Source of the DNA: Thecamonas trahens ATCC 50062
Lineage: Eukaryota > Apusozoa > Apusomonadida > Apusomonadidae
Length of the DNA stretch: 47,404 nucleotides
Assembly (NCBI RefSeq): GCF_000142905.1
Contig: NW_013657664.1
Location: forward strand, 82,274 to 129,677
Direction: 5' to 3'
Shown here: piece after piece, positions 1 through 8,695 of the stretch
Numbering within the stretch: the stretch's first letter is position 1
How the letters are laid out: every line of letters starts with the position of its first letter
Notes under the pieces: generated by a model
What the model was told of the DNA's origin: nothing
Databases searched by the model: none
Seen by the model: only the letters and a program-made list of their open reading frames with translations
Translations under genes and position numbers: made by a program

Positions 1-73
1 GGTCCTCCCTACTTCGCCCTCCGACGGTCACTCCTCCCCCCTCCCCCCCCCTCCCCCCCCCCTCTCTCCCGCC

Positions 74-3000
74 ATGGACATGTCAGCATGGTGGCTGGCA
101 GTCGGGGTGGCTGCTGGCCTGACCTGCTTAGTAGCTGTCGGCTATGCTATTGTTGCCTCGCTTCGGCCACGCCATGCTCGCCTCGCCCGTCACACGACGA
201 CGACGACGACGACCACCACCACTGGCACTACGTCTACTGCCTGTGTCTCGCCCCCGGGTCTGCCTCTACTGCCGCATGCACTACGTGGTGCGCTGCCTCT
301 CCCAGTCCTGCCGCCATCAGCAGAGCCACAGGTGGCTCCTGCCATCGCTCACGCTCGCCTCGCCCGCTCGACTGTTGCCTATGACTCACGTTACACAGAC
401 GACATTGTGCCGGCACTCATACTGCCGCCGCTGCGTGATTCCCACGTCCGCCGCCTCGTGGATTTGCTTACGCCGCAGCCACTGCAGCGCCCGCGCTCCT
501 CTGTTCCATCATCAGCACCTCGCTCCTCTCCTCCCTCCTCCTCCTCCTCCTCCTCCGACTCATCGTCGCACCCAGAGTCTGGCTCGTCCGAGTCGGAGCC
601 TGGATCGGTGCCCGGCGCGCACCGTGGCACCTCCGTGCTGCGCTCCGAGAGTAGACAAGGCTCGCGTGGGATAGGAGACTCGTCGGGCTCGACAACCTCA
701 CACGAGAGCTCGTGCGCTTCGTCGATCTCAGGCCACGAGCGAGCGTCGTCTCTGCAGCCGCAGCGGAGCCCCGACATTGTCGACGACGAGGCCGCTGCTG
801 TGCTTTCGGCCATGCGCGCGGCCCGGAGCAAGTCGGCTTCGCTGGCCTCGCTCAACGGCGCCAAGGACCGCCCCAGTATCGGTGTGCCCGCCGCACCACA
901 GAAGCACGTCCAGGAGGCTCGCGCAGCGCTGTCCGCGGCGCGTACCACGCTCGGCGTCATCGCCAACCCACAGGCTACCGGCGTTGTCCTCACCCGCGTC
1001 AACTCTTGCTCGGCCGCACACCGCGCCGGCCTTCGCAAGGGCGACGTTATCAAGTACGTCGACATCTTCCCGCGCGACGACGAGGACGCAGTCCTCGACC
1101 GCATCATTTCGCACGACCCGCTCGAGCTCCTCAACTCGTCCATCCATATCGGGCCGGAGCCCGAGTCAGTCTCAATTGCCGTCCGCTCGCACTCAGACTT
1201 GCGCAACCTTCTCGACATCACCTTCCCAGGCGAGCACCAGCGGTTCCACATCATTCGCTACGCCGAGGACGTGGTCGTTGACGTTGTCTTTGGCGCCAAG
1301 GGTATGACTATGCAAAAGGTGGCCGACTACCGCTCTGCCGCCGGTGACCGCTGGGTTCATGCCATGGAGGCCAAGAAGAAGCCCGTCGACTACGCCACGC
1401 TCTTCACACGCGCCGCATACACAGCAGAGCGCGAGGAGATGCACACATCGTCGTCTGACTCACGCGAGCTCATTCGCTCGCTCTCGGGCTCCATTCAGCC
1501 ACTCGCCACTGACTCGCTCGCCAGGAACTCTGCCGCCGCGGACGTCGCCCAGCATGCGCTCGGCGGCGAGCTCTTTGCCGAGGCCCGCTCTCTCGGCGAG
1601 CTTTCCCACTCGATTGCCGCCTCGATGCTCACCGACGCCTCACTCACTTGCCTCCTCGACGAGCTCCTTGTCCGCGATCTCAACTCGCTCGGCTTCAAGC
1701 CTTACGTCTCTCGGCTGTCAGCCCGTGGTGCCGAGCGGCGTGCTCGCTTCATCATCGGCGGCATCCCAGTCCACCTCCGGGTCTCGCCTACCCGTCACCG
1801 CATGCTCGATGTCGCCGAAATTGACGCCCAGATCTCGACCGGCCGCGCCGCCTCGCCCACCCGTCCGCCCTCAGTCCTCGAGACCCGCACCGCCTTCCGC
1901 GCCCCCTCCGGCGTCCACACCTCGGGCCTTGACGACACGCTACCCTGGAAGACGTGGGCAGATTTTGTTGCCGACCACATGGCCGAGTTTATCACCGACT
2001 CAACCCTCTGCACAGGCTGCGGCCGCGTCTTCCCGCCAAACTCAGAGGTGCTCATGGTGTGCGGCCTCCCGTACCATGTGCCATGCGCCCGCTGTCTCGA
2101 GTGCCAGCGCCCGCTGCAGGAGACCGGCGTCGTCCCGCCGCCACCGTTCCCGGCGGCCCACCCAGATGCCGCTGGCGACGAGGTCGTCCGTCCCGACCCG
2201 GGAGCCCTTTTTGCACCTGCCGTCCGCTCGCGCCTCGCCACCACCGCTCCATCGCGCGCTCATGCTCACGGTCGGTCTGTCGGCCTCTACTGCCCCTCGG
2301 ACTGGTTCTTCAAGTTTGGCACAAAGTGCGCTCGCTGCGCCGTCACTGTGACGGACTCGCAGCATGTCGTTGCCCTCCGCCGCCTCTGGCACGCTGAATG
2401 CTGGAAGTGCACCGCTTGCGACGTCGCTTTTACCCGCGATGCCCGCGTCGCCGCCCACTCGGCCCAACCTGCCCGTCCACGGCCAGACCTGTCGCGGAGT
2501 CTTCTTCCCGTCCACGTCTCACCGACCATCTCTGGCCTCGGGCCGTGCCTCGGCCTGCGAGCGCCCGACGCTCCGGCTCATGCCTGGCCGCTACTTCCAT
2601 TCTGCGAAGACTGCTCAGACGCCCTCGCGTGCGCTGCCTGCAACGGCGTCGCATCGCCCACCGGCGGCCCAGACCCGCTCCTCACCGTCACCTTGCTCGA
2701 CTCTCTTCCCACCACTTCGCCACTTCGGAACTCAAACTCGGACGAAGAGGCCCCGCCCGTCGCTGGTCCGGGCCCGGTCTCGTCCAAGCTCCATGCCTCG
2801 TGCTTCATGGCACTCGTCGAGGAAATCGACAGCGGCGAGCGTCCGCAGTGTGTCGCCTGCGGCCAGCCGTGCCTCGACGGCATCGACGCCCTCGGCGGCC
2901 TCTTCCATCGCAAGTGTTTTACCTGCGCCAACTGCAAGCTCCCGGTCGACTTTGACGAATGCTTTGTCTTTCGCGGGGTGCCGTACTGCTCGCGGCGCCT

Positions 3001-3373
3001 GTGCAAGGCCACCGTCCCTACCTCCATCTACTCGATGCCAGCGCCGATCGTCCGCAACCGCCCCTCCTACTCGTACTCGACCACGCCGTCTTCGTATCTC
3101 TCCTACTCGTCCGATGGAGACGGCGGCAACGAGCACGACCCACGCTCGCAGACGAATGCGAACCAGCCGCATGCCTCGGACTACTCGGACTTCTACTCGT
3201 ACTCGAACGACTATTCGAACGCCGTCGTCTACGTCAAGCCACAACTCGCCGACTATCACCAGAATCGCGGCCGCGCCGGCTTTTTCTCCTCGTTTGTATC
3301 CTTTGAGTGGGGCACAGACCTTGCGCGCACCCGATCGCGGCCCATGCTTGCCCGCACGCCGAGCAGGCGCTAG
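74..3373 (+). CDS. Membrane-anchored PDZ-LIM domain protein
   Basis: A 1099-residue single-exon protein. The start ATG at 74 has a good context (gccATGG) and is followed by a hydrophobic segment at about residues 5-28, which looks like a signal anchor, then an Ala/Thr tract and a long Ser/Pro/Arg-rich region. A PDZ domain lies at about residues 290-380, with the AHRAGLRKGDVI core. Zinc-finger LIM modules follow: the first begins at CTGC (about 645), the second at CARC (about 750) and the third at CVAC (about 924, closing with HRKC, CANC and YCSRRLC). The first two carry long insertions between finger halves, and a degenerate Cys pair (CAAC) sits before the third. The tail is rich in Tyr and Ser. 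PDZ and LIM modules bind protein partners, usually at actin or membrane scaffolds, so a scaffold role is inferred. Metazoan PDZ-LIM proteins are cytosolic; the N-terminal membrane segment is unusual. Confidence 0.85.
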   Translation: MDMSAWWLAVGVAAGLTCLVAVGYAIVASLRPRHARLARHTTTTTTTTTTGTTSTACVSPPGLPLLPHALRGALPLPVLPPSAEPQVAPAIAHARLARSTVAYDSRYTDDIVPALILPPLRDSHVRRLVDLLTPQPLQRPRSSVPSSAPRSSPPSSSSSSSDSSSHPESGSSESEPGSVPGAHRGTSVLRSESRQGSRGIGDSSGSTTSHESSCASSISGHERASSLQPQRSPDIVDDEAAAVLSAMRAARSKSASLASLNGAKDRPSIGVPAAPQKHVQEARAALSAARTTLGVIANPQATGVVLTRVNSCSAAHRAGLRKGDVIKYVDIFPRDDEDAVLDRIISHDPLELLNSSIHIGPEPESVSIAVRSHSDLRNLLDITFPGEHQRFHIIRYAEDVVVDVVFGAKGMTMQKVADYRSAAGDRWVHAMEAKKKPVDYATLFTRAAYTAEREEMHTSSSDSRELIRSLSGSIQPLATDSLARNSAAADVAQHALGGELFAEARSLGELSHSIAASMLTDASLTCLLDELLVRDLNSLGFKPYVSRLSARGAERRARFIIGGIPVHLRVSPTRHRMLDVAEIDAQISTGRAASPTRPPSVLETRTAFRAPSGVHTSGLDDTLPWKTWADFVADHMAEFITDSTLCTGCGRVFPPNSEVLMVCGLPYHVPCARCLECQRPLQETGVVPPPPFPAAHPDAAGDEVVRPDPGALFAPAVRSRLATTAPSRAHAHGRSVGLYCPSDWFFKFGTKCARCAVTVTDSQHVVALRRLWHAECWKCTACDVAFTRDARVAAHSAQPARPRPDLSRSLLPVHVSPTISGLGPCLGLRAPDAPAHAWPLLPFCEDCSDALACAACNGVASPTGGPDPLLTVTLLDSLPTTSPLRNSNSDEEAPPVAGPGPVSSKLHASCFMALVEEIDSGERPQCVACGQPCLDGIDALGGLFHRKCFTCANCKLPVDFDECFVFRGVPYCSRRLCKATVPTSIYSMPAPIVRNRPSYSYSTTPSSYLSYSSDGDGGNEHDPRSQTNANQPHASDYSDFYSYSNDYSNAVVYVKPQLADYHQNRGRAGFFSSFVSFEWGTDLARTRSRPMLARTPSRR

Positions 3374-3668
3374 TCTTCACCACTCACCACTCTCCGTGCT
3401 GCCTGATGGTCTCCCATGCTGACACTGAACAAAACTACATACCCCCCCCCCCCCATCCTTTCCACCGCTTGCATCTATCCGAGCCAGATCGCGTCAGCTC
3501 GTCACGCTGACGGCCCAGCGCAGCCAAAAATGCCACATGTAATGCTAACCTGCCCAAACTCGACCTCTCTCGCACCACACCAGCCCACTCTTCTGCACCC
3601 GTGACACCTCAACTCGACGACCTCCGCCTCAACAGCGTTCTCATCTCGACTGACTCACCTCTTTAGCC

Positions 3669-5114
3669 ATGTCGGCCACCAAGCCGGTGGACGAGTCGTG
3701 GCCGCTCGAGAATGACGTTCTGTGGTTGCAAGCCGAAATGGCAGCGCTCGGCGAAGAGGGAAAGGAGCGTCTGGAACAGCTGTCAAGGGCAGAGTCCGCA
3801 GCGCTATCCAACTCTTGTGAGCTGGCGGTGGATGATCTGTTGCTGGATGCACTTGCTGATGACTCGGTCATATCGTCGAGCTTTGAGGACTTGCACGTCG
3901 CTGCTCTTGGCGTTGCCTTGGATGACCTCATCCTCGAGCTTCGCCATCCTGAGTTTGGTCTGGAGATCAAGAAACGGACGTATCATCTGCGCAAGTACCA
4001 CGACTGCTTTGTGGGCTCGGAGGCGGTGGACTGGATGCTTGAGCGGTATGGCGGTGTGGTGGCATCTCGGGAAGATGCTGTCGTTTTCCTTCAGCGCTTG
4101 GTCGACATCAAAGTCATTCGCCACGTCTGCGACGATCACCCGCTCCGCGACGGCTACTTCTTTTACCGTTTCCTCGTGGACGACGCAAGCTACTCGCTCA
4201 ACACTGCGCGTGTGGTGTCGTCGATGGAGACAGAGCCGCTCAGCCTCATCACTAACCTGCGGAAGACCCTGCAGCGGATTTACGGCAACTACCTCCTCGA
4301 CGACGGCTTGCTGAATCTCGATGCATTGGCGGCTTCGCCCTCGTTTGCGCACTTTCAAGACAACGTCGCCGAGCTTCAGTCGCTGCAGCTCAACACGCTC
4401 ACCACCCAAGAGCGCACAACGTTCTTCATCAACACTTACAACATACTTGTCGTCCACGCCGCTATTGTGTACGGGCACCCCACCAACCGGTTCCAGCGTG
4501 CATGGTTCTTCTCCAAGCCGCACTATCTCATCGACGGGCATGTCTTCTCACTCTCTGTCATCGAGCACGGCATTCTCCGCGCCAATACCAAGGCGCCCGG
4601 CGCGCTCCGCGCTCCGCTGCGCCAGGATGATCCGCGGCTTGCCTATGCCTGCGACGGCGTTGACCCGCGCATCCACTTTGCACTCAACTGCGGCGCGATC
4701 TCCTGCCCGCCCATCCGCGTCTACCTCCCGCACAACGTCGAGGCTGCCCTCGAGCTCTCGGCGCACAGTTTCTGCGAGCATGAGGCTTGGGTGGTGTCAC
4801 TGGCCAGCGAGCGCGGCGCTGCCGCCGGTGCCACTGGCAAAGACGACGCCTTGCTCGATGCGTCGGACCACGATGCCGTTTTCGCCGCCAACCCGATGAC
4901 CCTGCCATCGCCAGCTTCGCGATATGGTGTTTCGCTCTCCAAGCTCTTCTCGTGGTACAACTCGGACTTTGCCACGTCGGACAGAGAGCTCCTTCTCTTC
5001 ATCGCCCGCTACGTCAACGACATCCGCGCTGCTGTCCTCCACAATCTTGCTACAACCGGCAACTACAAGATCAAGTACCGCAACTACAACTGGACGGCCA
5101 ACATCCGTGGTTGA
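3669..5114 (+). CDS. DEP domain and DUF547 domain protein
   Basis: A 481-residue single-exon protein starting at ATG 3669 (agccATGtc). A DEP domain occupies about residues 83-172 (GSEAVDWML, then DGYFFYRF). A DUF547 domain spans about 245-375, with the typical FFINTYN segment, the FSLSVIEHGILR segment and the Cys-containing HFALNCGAISCPPI segment. DEP domains bind membranes or GPCR/Dishevelled-type partners. DUF547 has no established biochemical activity, though it occurs with DEP and glutaredoxin domains in plants and protists. I infer a membrane-associated signalling or redox role, weakly. The N-terminus (residues 1-60) is acidic and helical, possibly coiled coil. The protein appears complete. 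Confidence 0.85.
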   Translation: MSATKPVDESWPLENDVLWLQAEMAALGEEGKERLEQLSRAESAALSNSCELAVDDLLLDALADDSVISSSFEDLHVAALGVALDDLILELRHPEFGLEIKKRTYHLRKYHDCFVGSEAVDWMLERYGGVVASREDAVVFLQRLVDIKVIRHVCDDHPLRDGYFFYRFLVDDASYSLNTARVVSSMETEPLSLITNLRKTLQRIYGNYLLDDGLLNLDALAASPSFAHFQDNVAELQSLQLNTLTTQERTTFFINTYNILVVHAAIVYGHPTNRFQRAWFFSKPHYLIDGHVFSLSVIEHGILRANTKAPGALRAPLRQDDPRLAYACDGVDPRIHFALNCGAISCPPIRVYLPHNVEAALELSAHSFCEHEAWVVSLASERGAAAGATGKDDALLDASDHDAVFAANPMTLPSPASRYGVSLSKLFSWYNSDFATSDRELLLFIARYVNDIRAAVLHNLATTGNYKIKYRNYNWTANIRG

Positions 5115-5263
5115 TGGTTGATGCACCACACGCTCCATTTGCCAACCCGAGGCGTGATTGCGGTCGATCACGGCGAGCACCTTTCAATATCAAACCACTC
5201 CTTCCCCCCGTACGTGCCTGCGCCCCGCGCCTCCCGCCAACGTCCCACCACCTCTCTCAAACC

Positions 5264-6462
5264 ATGTCGCTCCGGCTCGACGACCTGACTTCCAGCCGAG
5301 GGTGGATCCAAGGCGGGGTACGTACCTCTCACATTTCCCTCACTCGCAGTCTCTAGCCAGTTTGTTACTGCCACACTCATTGGGCTATCTGCGTGTGTGC
5401 GGTGCGGCGGAGCAGGAGACAGTGCCGTCGCTACGGGCCGGGTCGGCTGGGAGCCGGCGGCGGGAACGGACTGGCGCTCAGACACCACCGCCGGGTTTGG
5501 GAGCTGCTGACAGGGAGAGAGCCGAGCTAGTAGAGGTTGATCTGGGAGGATTGGGAGGAGTATGGATTGCTACGCTGGGATCATGTCTCAAGTCGCTTGT
5601 GGCTGCTATGTGGAGAGCGTATCAGAAGAGAGCACGTCGTGTCCATGCCGAGCATGTCTTGCAGCAGATCAGGGGCCGGATGGAGGTAGCGGATCCAGTC
5701 CTCCTCGCTCTCGTCCAAGACTTGCATGAGGTGTGCAGCGCAGGGCTGGATGCGGTGGCGCATGTGGCTCCACTGGCTACCTCGTCGCCGATGGGCTTTC
5801 TTGGCGTCATTACCCTCGGCGAGCGGAAGGCCTGGCTGGCCAAGGTTGCGGATGCTGATCATGTCGAGCGGGCCCCATCCGCGAGGGCCTACTGCGTCCG
5901 CGTCGGCAACGCATGGGTTGATGTCCTCCTCTTGACCCTCGAGTGCAAGTTGAGGGAGGCGCGATCGTTTGTGGCGTCGTCACGGAAAAAGTCGCTTGCT
6001 GGCGCTCTGCGTAGCCTTGAGACCTGGGCCGCCGAAGTTCACACCTCGCTCGCCTCGGCGCGTATCGAGTCCGCTGTCGACGAGGCCCTCGGCGATGCCG
6101 ACGCTGAGGTGGAAAAGGCAGCAAGCCCGAGTCCGGTGCCGACCGCGATGCCATCGACTGTGCTGTCGGCGAGTCGGGAGCAGACGCCCGCCACGCCACC
6201 ACCAGTTCCGGCGTTGCCCAGCTCGCCGATCCTAGCTGTGCTTTCGACTCGCAGCGAGGTGACGCCGCTTCAGTCGGTGGAGGAGATTGAGGGCTGGATA
6301 GCGGCCGGCGAAGCCAACCGCGAGGCAATGCAGGCCGAGGGCGTGACGGCGACCGCGGCGCTCAAAGTGTGGCGGGAGGAGCAAGCCCGCGCAGCGGTGC
6401 TGCGGGCGACGCTGGCACATATTGCAGGAGAGCTGCGACAGCTGCAAACCGACGGCAAGTGA
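5264..6462 (+). CDS. Hypothetical protein, two exons
   Basis: Not recognised. The likely start is ATG 5264 (aaccATGtcg), giving an 18-codon first exon (MSLRLDDLTSSRGWIQGG) that ends at 5317 before GTACGT. This donor matches those of other introns in the window. The most consistent acceptor is GAGCAG ending at 5415 (98-nt intron, phase 0), giving about 367 residues; an acceptor at 5349 would also keep frame but leaves only a 32-nt intron. The second exon encodes a mainly helical, Ala/Leu/Arg-rich protein with no transmembrane segment, a Pro/Ser-rich linker around 6130-6240, and a C-terminal helix likely to form a coiled coil (about 6280-6460). The stop lies 10 nt from the stop of the convergent ankyrin gene. 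Confidence 0.6.
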
Positions 6463-6472
6463 GAAGCTTGTT

Positions 6473-8020
6473 TTACTTGCGCGCCTTAAAGGCGAACTTG
6501 GTGGCCTTGAATCGCTCAAGGATGCTCTGGGCGAGCGCGGGTTCCGGTGACTTGGATCGGACGACGGGCGCTAGCGAGGCGTCAACCTTGCCGGTCGCAA
6601 GTAGCTTGTCGATCAGGTCCGTGGCGTGACTGGCAACAGCAGTGCGGAGCGGGGCATTGTCTCGGGCGGCGGGGTCGACTCGGGAATCAGCCAGAAGAAG
6701 CTCGACGACGTCGGCGTGGCCGAGGCGAACAGCCTCGCAGATGGCCTGATTGTCGCGGGCGGTTGGGTCGACCCGCTCGTCGGCGAGGAAGAGTGGGATT
6801 ACCGACGCGGCGCCATGAGCCACAGCTGAGAGCAGGGGCTCGTTGTCGCGAACGGCCGGGTCGATCCGGGCATCAGCAAGAAGAATGGCGATGATGCCGA
6901 CCGCCCCGGTTCTGGCGGCAAGCCGCAGAACGAGACAGTTGCGTTCAGCCGGATCAACGCCGCCATCGGCAAGGAGGGCGGCGACAGCCTTGTCGGCGCC
7001 AAGCTTGGCGAGAGCACACAGTACATTCGAGGTCTTGTAAAGCAGCGGAGCAAACCGCTCGGATGAGACGAGCGCACGGGCAACGCGGGAATGGCCCAGC
7101 GACATAGCAAGCTCAAATGCGGAGTTGTACACCTTTTGCGAGTACTCGACGTCATCGAGAGTAAGCAGATGGGAGACACACAAGAGCGCACCGTCCTCAA
7201 CCGCCGCACACAAAAGACGACCGTGGTTGACGGACATATGATCGGTGAGAGGAAGCAGAGTGGAAAACGCAGAGATAGCATCCATAGAAAAGGGGCGTCT
7301 CAGATAGGTGTGGCTCGTGAGTACCTGGCGAGCGTTCAGGCAAGACGAAAGGGCAGCGTTGATGACAGCAGGCGATCCCGAGTCGACGATGCACTTGACC
7401 ACAATCGAGTGGGCGGTTTGCAGCTCAAGGCCCACAGCGCTGGCCAGAATGGTAAAGAGTGAGACACAGCCCTTGCGAGCAACCAAGGCGGTTGCGATGC
7501 TCAAGTCTCTTGCGACCTTTGGCGAGGTGGTGTCGATGGACGACAGGACCTGGTTGAGCAGTTCGTTGCGAGCGGCATCGACATTGTCCGCTCCCTTACT
7601 CTTTGCCGAGCTTACAGCATGCTGGGCAATGGACCAAACAACGGCGATACCAGGGCGATCCGAGACTGATTTGCAGACCGAGGCAAAGACAGACTGATCA
7701 TCATCAGGAGAGATCTCGCTAAGATCGAGACGCGCCATGGGAGTCTGAAGCGCAGTCGCAGCCATCAGCTCACTCTGACGCAACATCCATGACACACATC
7801 GGTACCTCTCCCACTCCAAGTTGTTCGTCAGTCCAGCCATGGCAAACCACTTGTTTTCAAAGAACGGATCATGGAGAACGGTGTGAAAGTGCTTGGAGGT
7901 GGCCGAAAGCGCCGCCATGTCTTTCGCCCGCAGCACCTTGCTCTCCACCACAATCCGATGCAGGACCTCCGGAGGCATGTCTTTCAGCGATGTACAGCCT
8001 GTGCTTCCGTCTGTCGACAT
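6473..8020 (-). CDS. F-box-like ankyrin repeat protein
   Basis: A 515-residue protein. I chose the ATG at 8020 (MSTDGSTG...), because upstream in-frame codons translate a G/C tract into polyproline. An F-box-like motif sits near the N-terminus (MPPEVLHRIV, then ALSATSKHFHTVL, about residues 15-50). The C-terminal third, about 330-505, holds repeats of the ankyrin type with a recurrent LLAD-x-RVDP-x-ARDN signature and about 33-residue spacing. F-box/ankyrin proteins commonly recruit substrates to SCF ubiquitin ligases; here that is inferred from domain order, and Skp1 binding is untested. The spacer towards the divergent MDC1-like gene is rich in simple repeats. Confidence 0.8.
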   Translation of the reverse strand: MSTDGSTGCTSLKDMPPEVLHRIVVESKVLRAKDMAALSATSKHFHTVLHDPFFENKWFAMAGLTNNLEWERYRCVSWMLRQSELMAATALQTPMARLDLSEISPDDDQSVFASVCKSVSDRPGIAVVWSIAQHAVSSAKSKGADNVDAARNELLNQVLSSIDTTSPKVARDLSIATALVARKGCVSLFTILASAVGLELQTAHSIVVKCIVDSGSPAVINAALSSCLNARQVLTSHTYLRRPFSMDAISAFSTLLPLTDHMSVNHGRLLCAAVEDGALLCVSHLLTLDDVEYSQKVYNSAFELAMSLGHSRVARALVSSERFAPLLYKTSNVLCALAKLGADKAVAALLADGGVDPAERNCLVLRLAARTGAVGIIAILLADARIDPAVRDNEPLLSAVAHGAASVIPLFLADERVDPTARDNQAICEAVRLGHADVVELLLADSRVDPAARDNAPLRTAVASHATDLIDKLLATGKVDASLAPVVRSKSPEPALAQSILERFKATKFAFKARK

Positions 8021-8041
8021 GATGATGGTGATGAAGATGGA

Positions 8042-8099
8042 GGGGGGTGGGTGGGGGTGGGGGGGTGGGGGGGGGGGGGGGGTGGGGGTGACGGTAGGG
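8042..8099. repeat. Homopurine G tract
   Basis: Almost uninterrupted G with single T or A breaks; the longest run is 16 G (8067-8082). It lies about 25 nt upstream of the ankyrin-protein ATG, so on that gene's strand it is a C-rich leader or promoter element. Confidence 0.9.
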
Positions 8100-8245
8100 A
8101 GAGGTGGTGGTGGGTGCACGGACACGAGGAAGAGCAGGCCGGTCACAGGGTGTAGGAGCGGGTGGTCATCGGTTTGGAACGGATCGGGTGTACGGGGTGC
8201 CGATGGGCGGGGTATTGGGGTTAGTGATGATCAAGTTGGGGCTTG

Positions 8246-8274
8246 GATGGATGGATGGATGGATGGAAGGATGG

Positions 8275-8323
<49 letters not shown>
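8246..8323. repeat. (ATGG)n and (TG)24 microsatellite
   Basis: Several ATGG units run into 24 TG dinucleotides (8276-8323). This is a likely polymorphic locus within the divergent promoter region. Confidence 0.95.
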
Positions 8324-8324
<1 letters not shown>

Positions 8325-8695
8325 TCCCGGGGTAGTGGTAGGGGGTGATGCGTGCGATGTGGGCGATGTGGGCGGTGGAACAGTTACAGAGCGACAAGGA
8401 ACGAGATGAAAGACAACATACCGATGGATATCTTCTTGAGAAGACTGCCTTGCTGAGTGTGGCATTGTTGTCGGCAGCTCGAATGCGATCATCCGCACAA
8501 GTCGGCGATCGGAAGGCAAGTGATGCCATGCCATGCCGTGCGATGCGACGAGCTACATCACGATGCAAGGCGATGACGTAAGGGCATATGGCATTAAAAT
8601 GAGGGAGAATATATGGATGTGTGTGTTTGTGTGTGTGTGTGTGTGTGGGGGGGGGTTGTGTCGATCGCCGACTCGGCCAAGTCCATTGCTTGACC

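Larger units (their letters stand above)
8021..8695. other. Divergent intergenic region rich in simple repeats
   Basis: This is the 675-nt head-to-head spacer between the ankyrin gene and the MDC1-like gene. It holds a G-rich tract (8042-8099), ATGG repeats passing into a (TG)n microsatellite (8246-8323) and a second GT stretch (about 8617-8646). No RNA gene or credible ORF is visible; open frames here only translate the repeats. Confidence 0.7.

Noticed and set aside
8621-8695. N-terminal extension of the MDC1-like protein
   Set aside because: It starts inside a GT microsatellite and translates as Cys/Val repeats; ATG 8696 has a better context.
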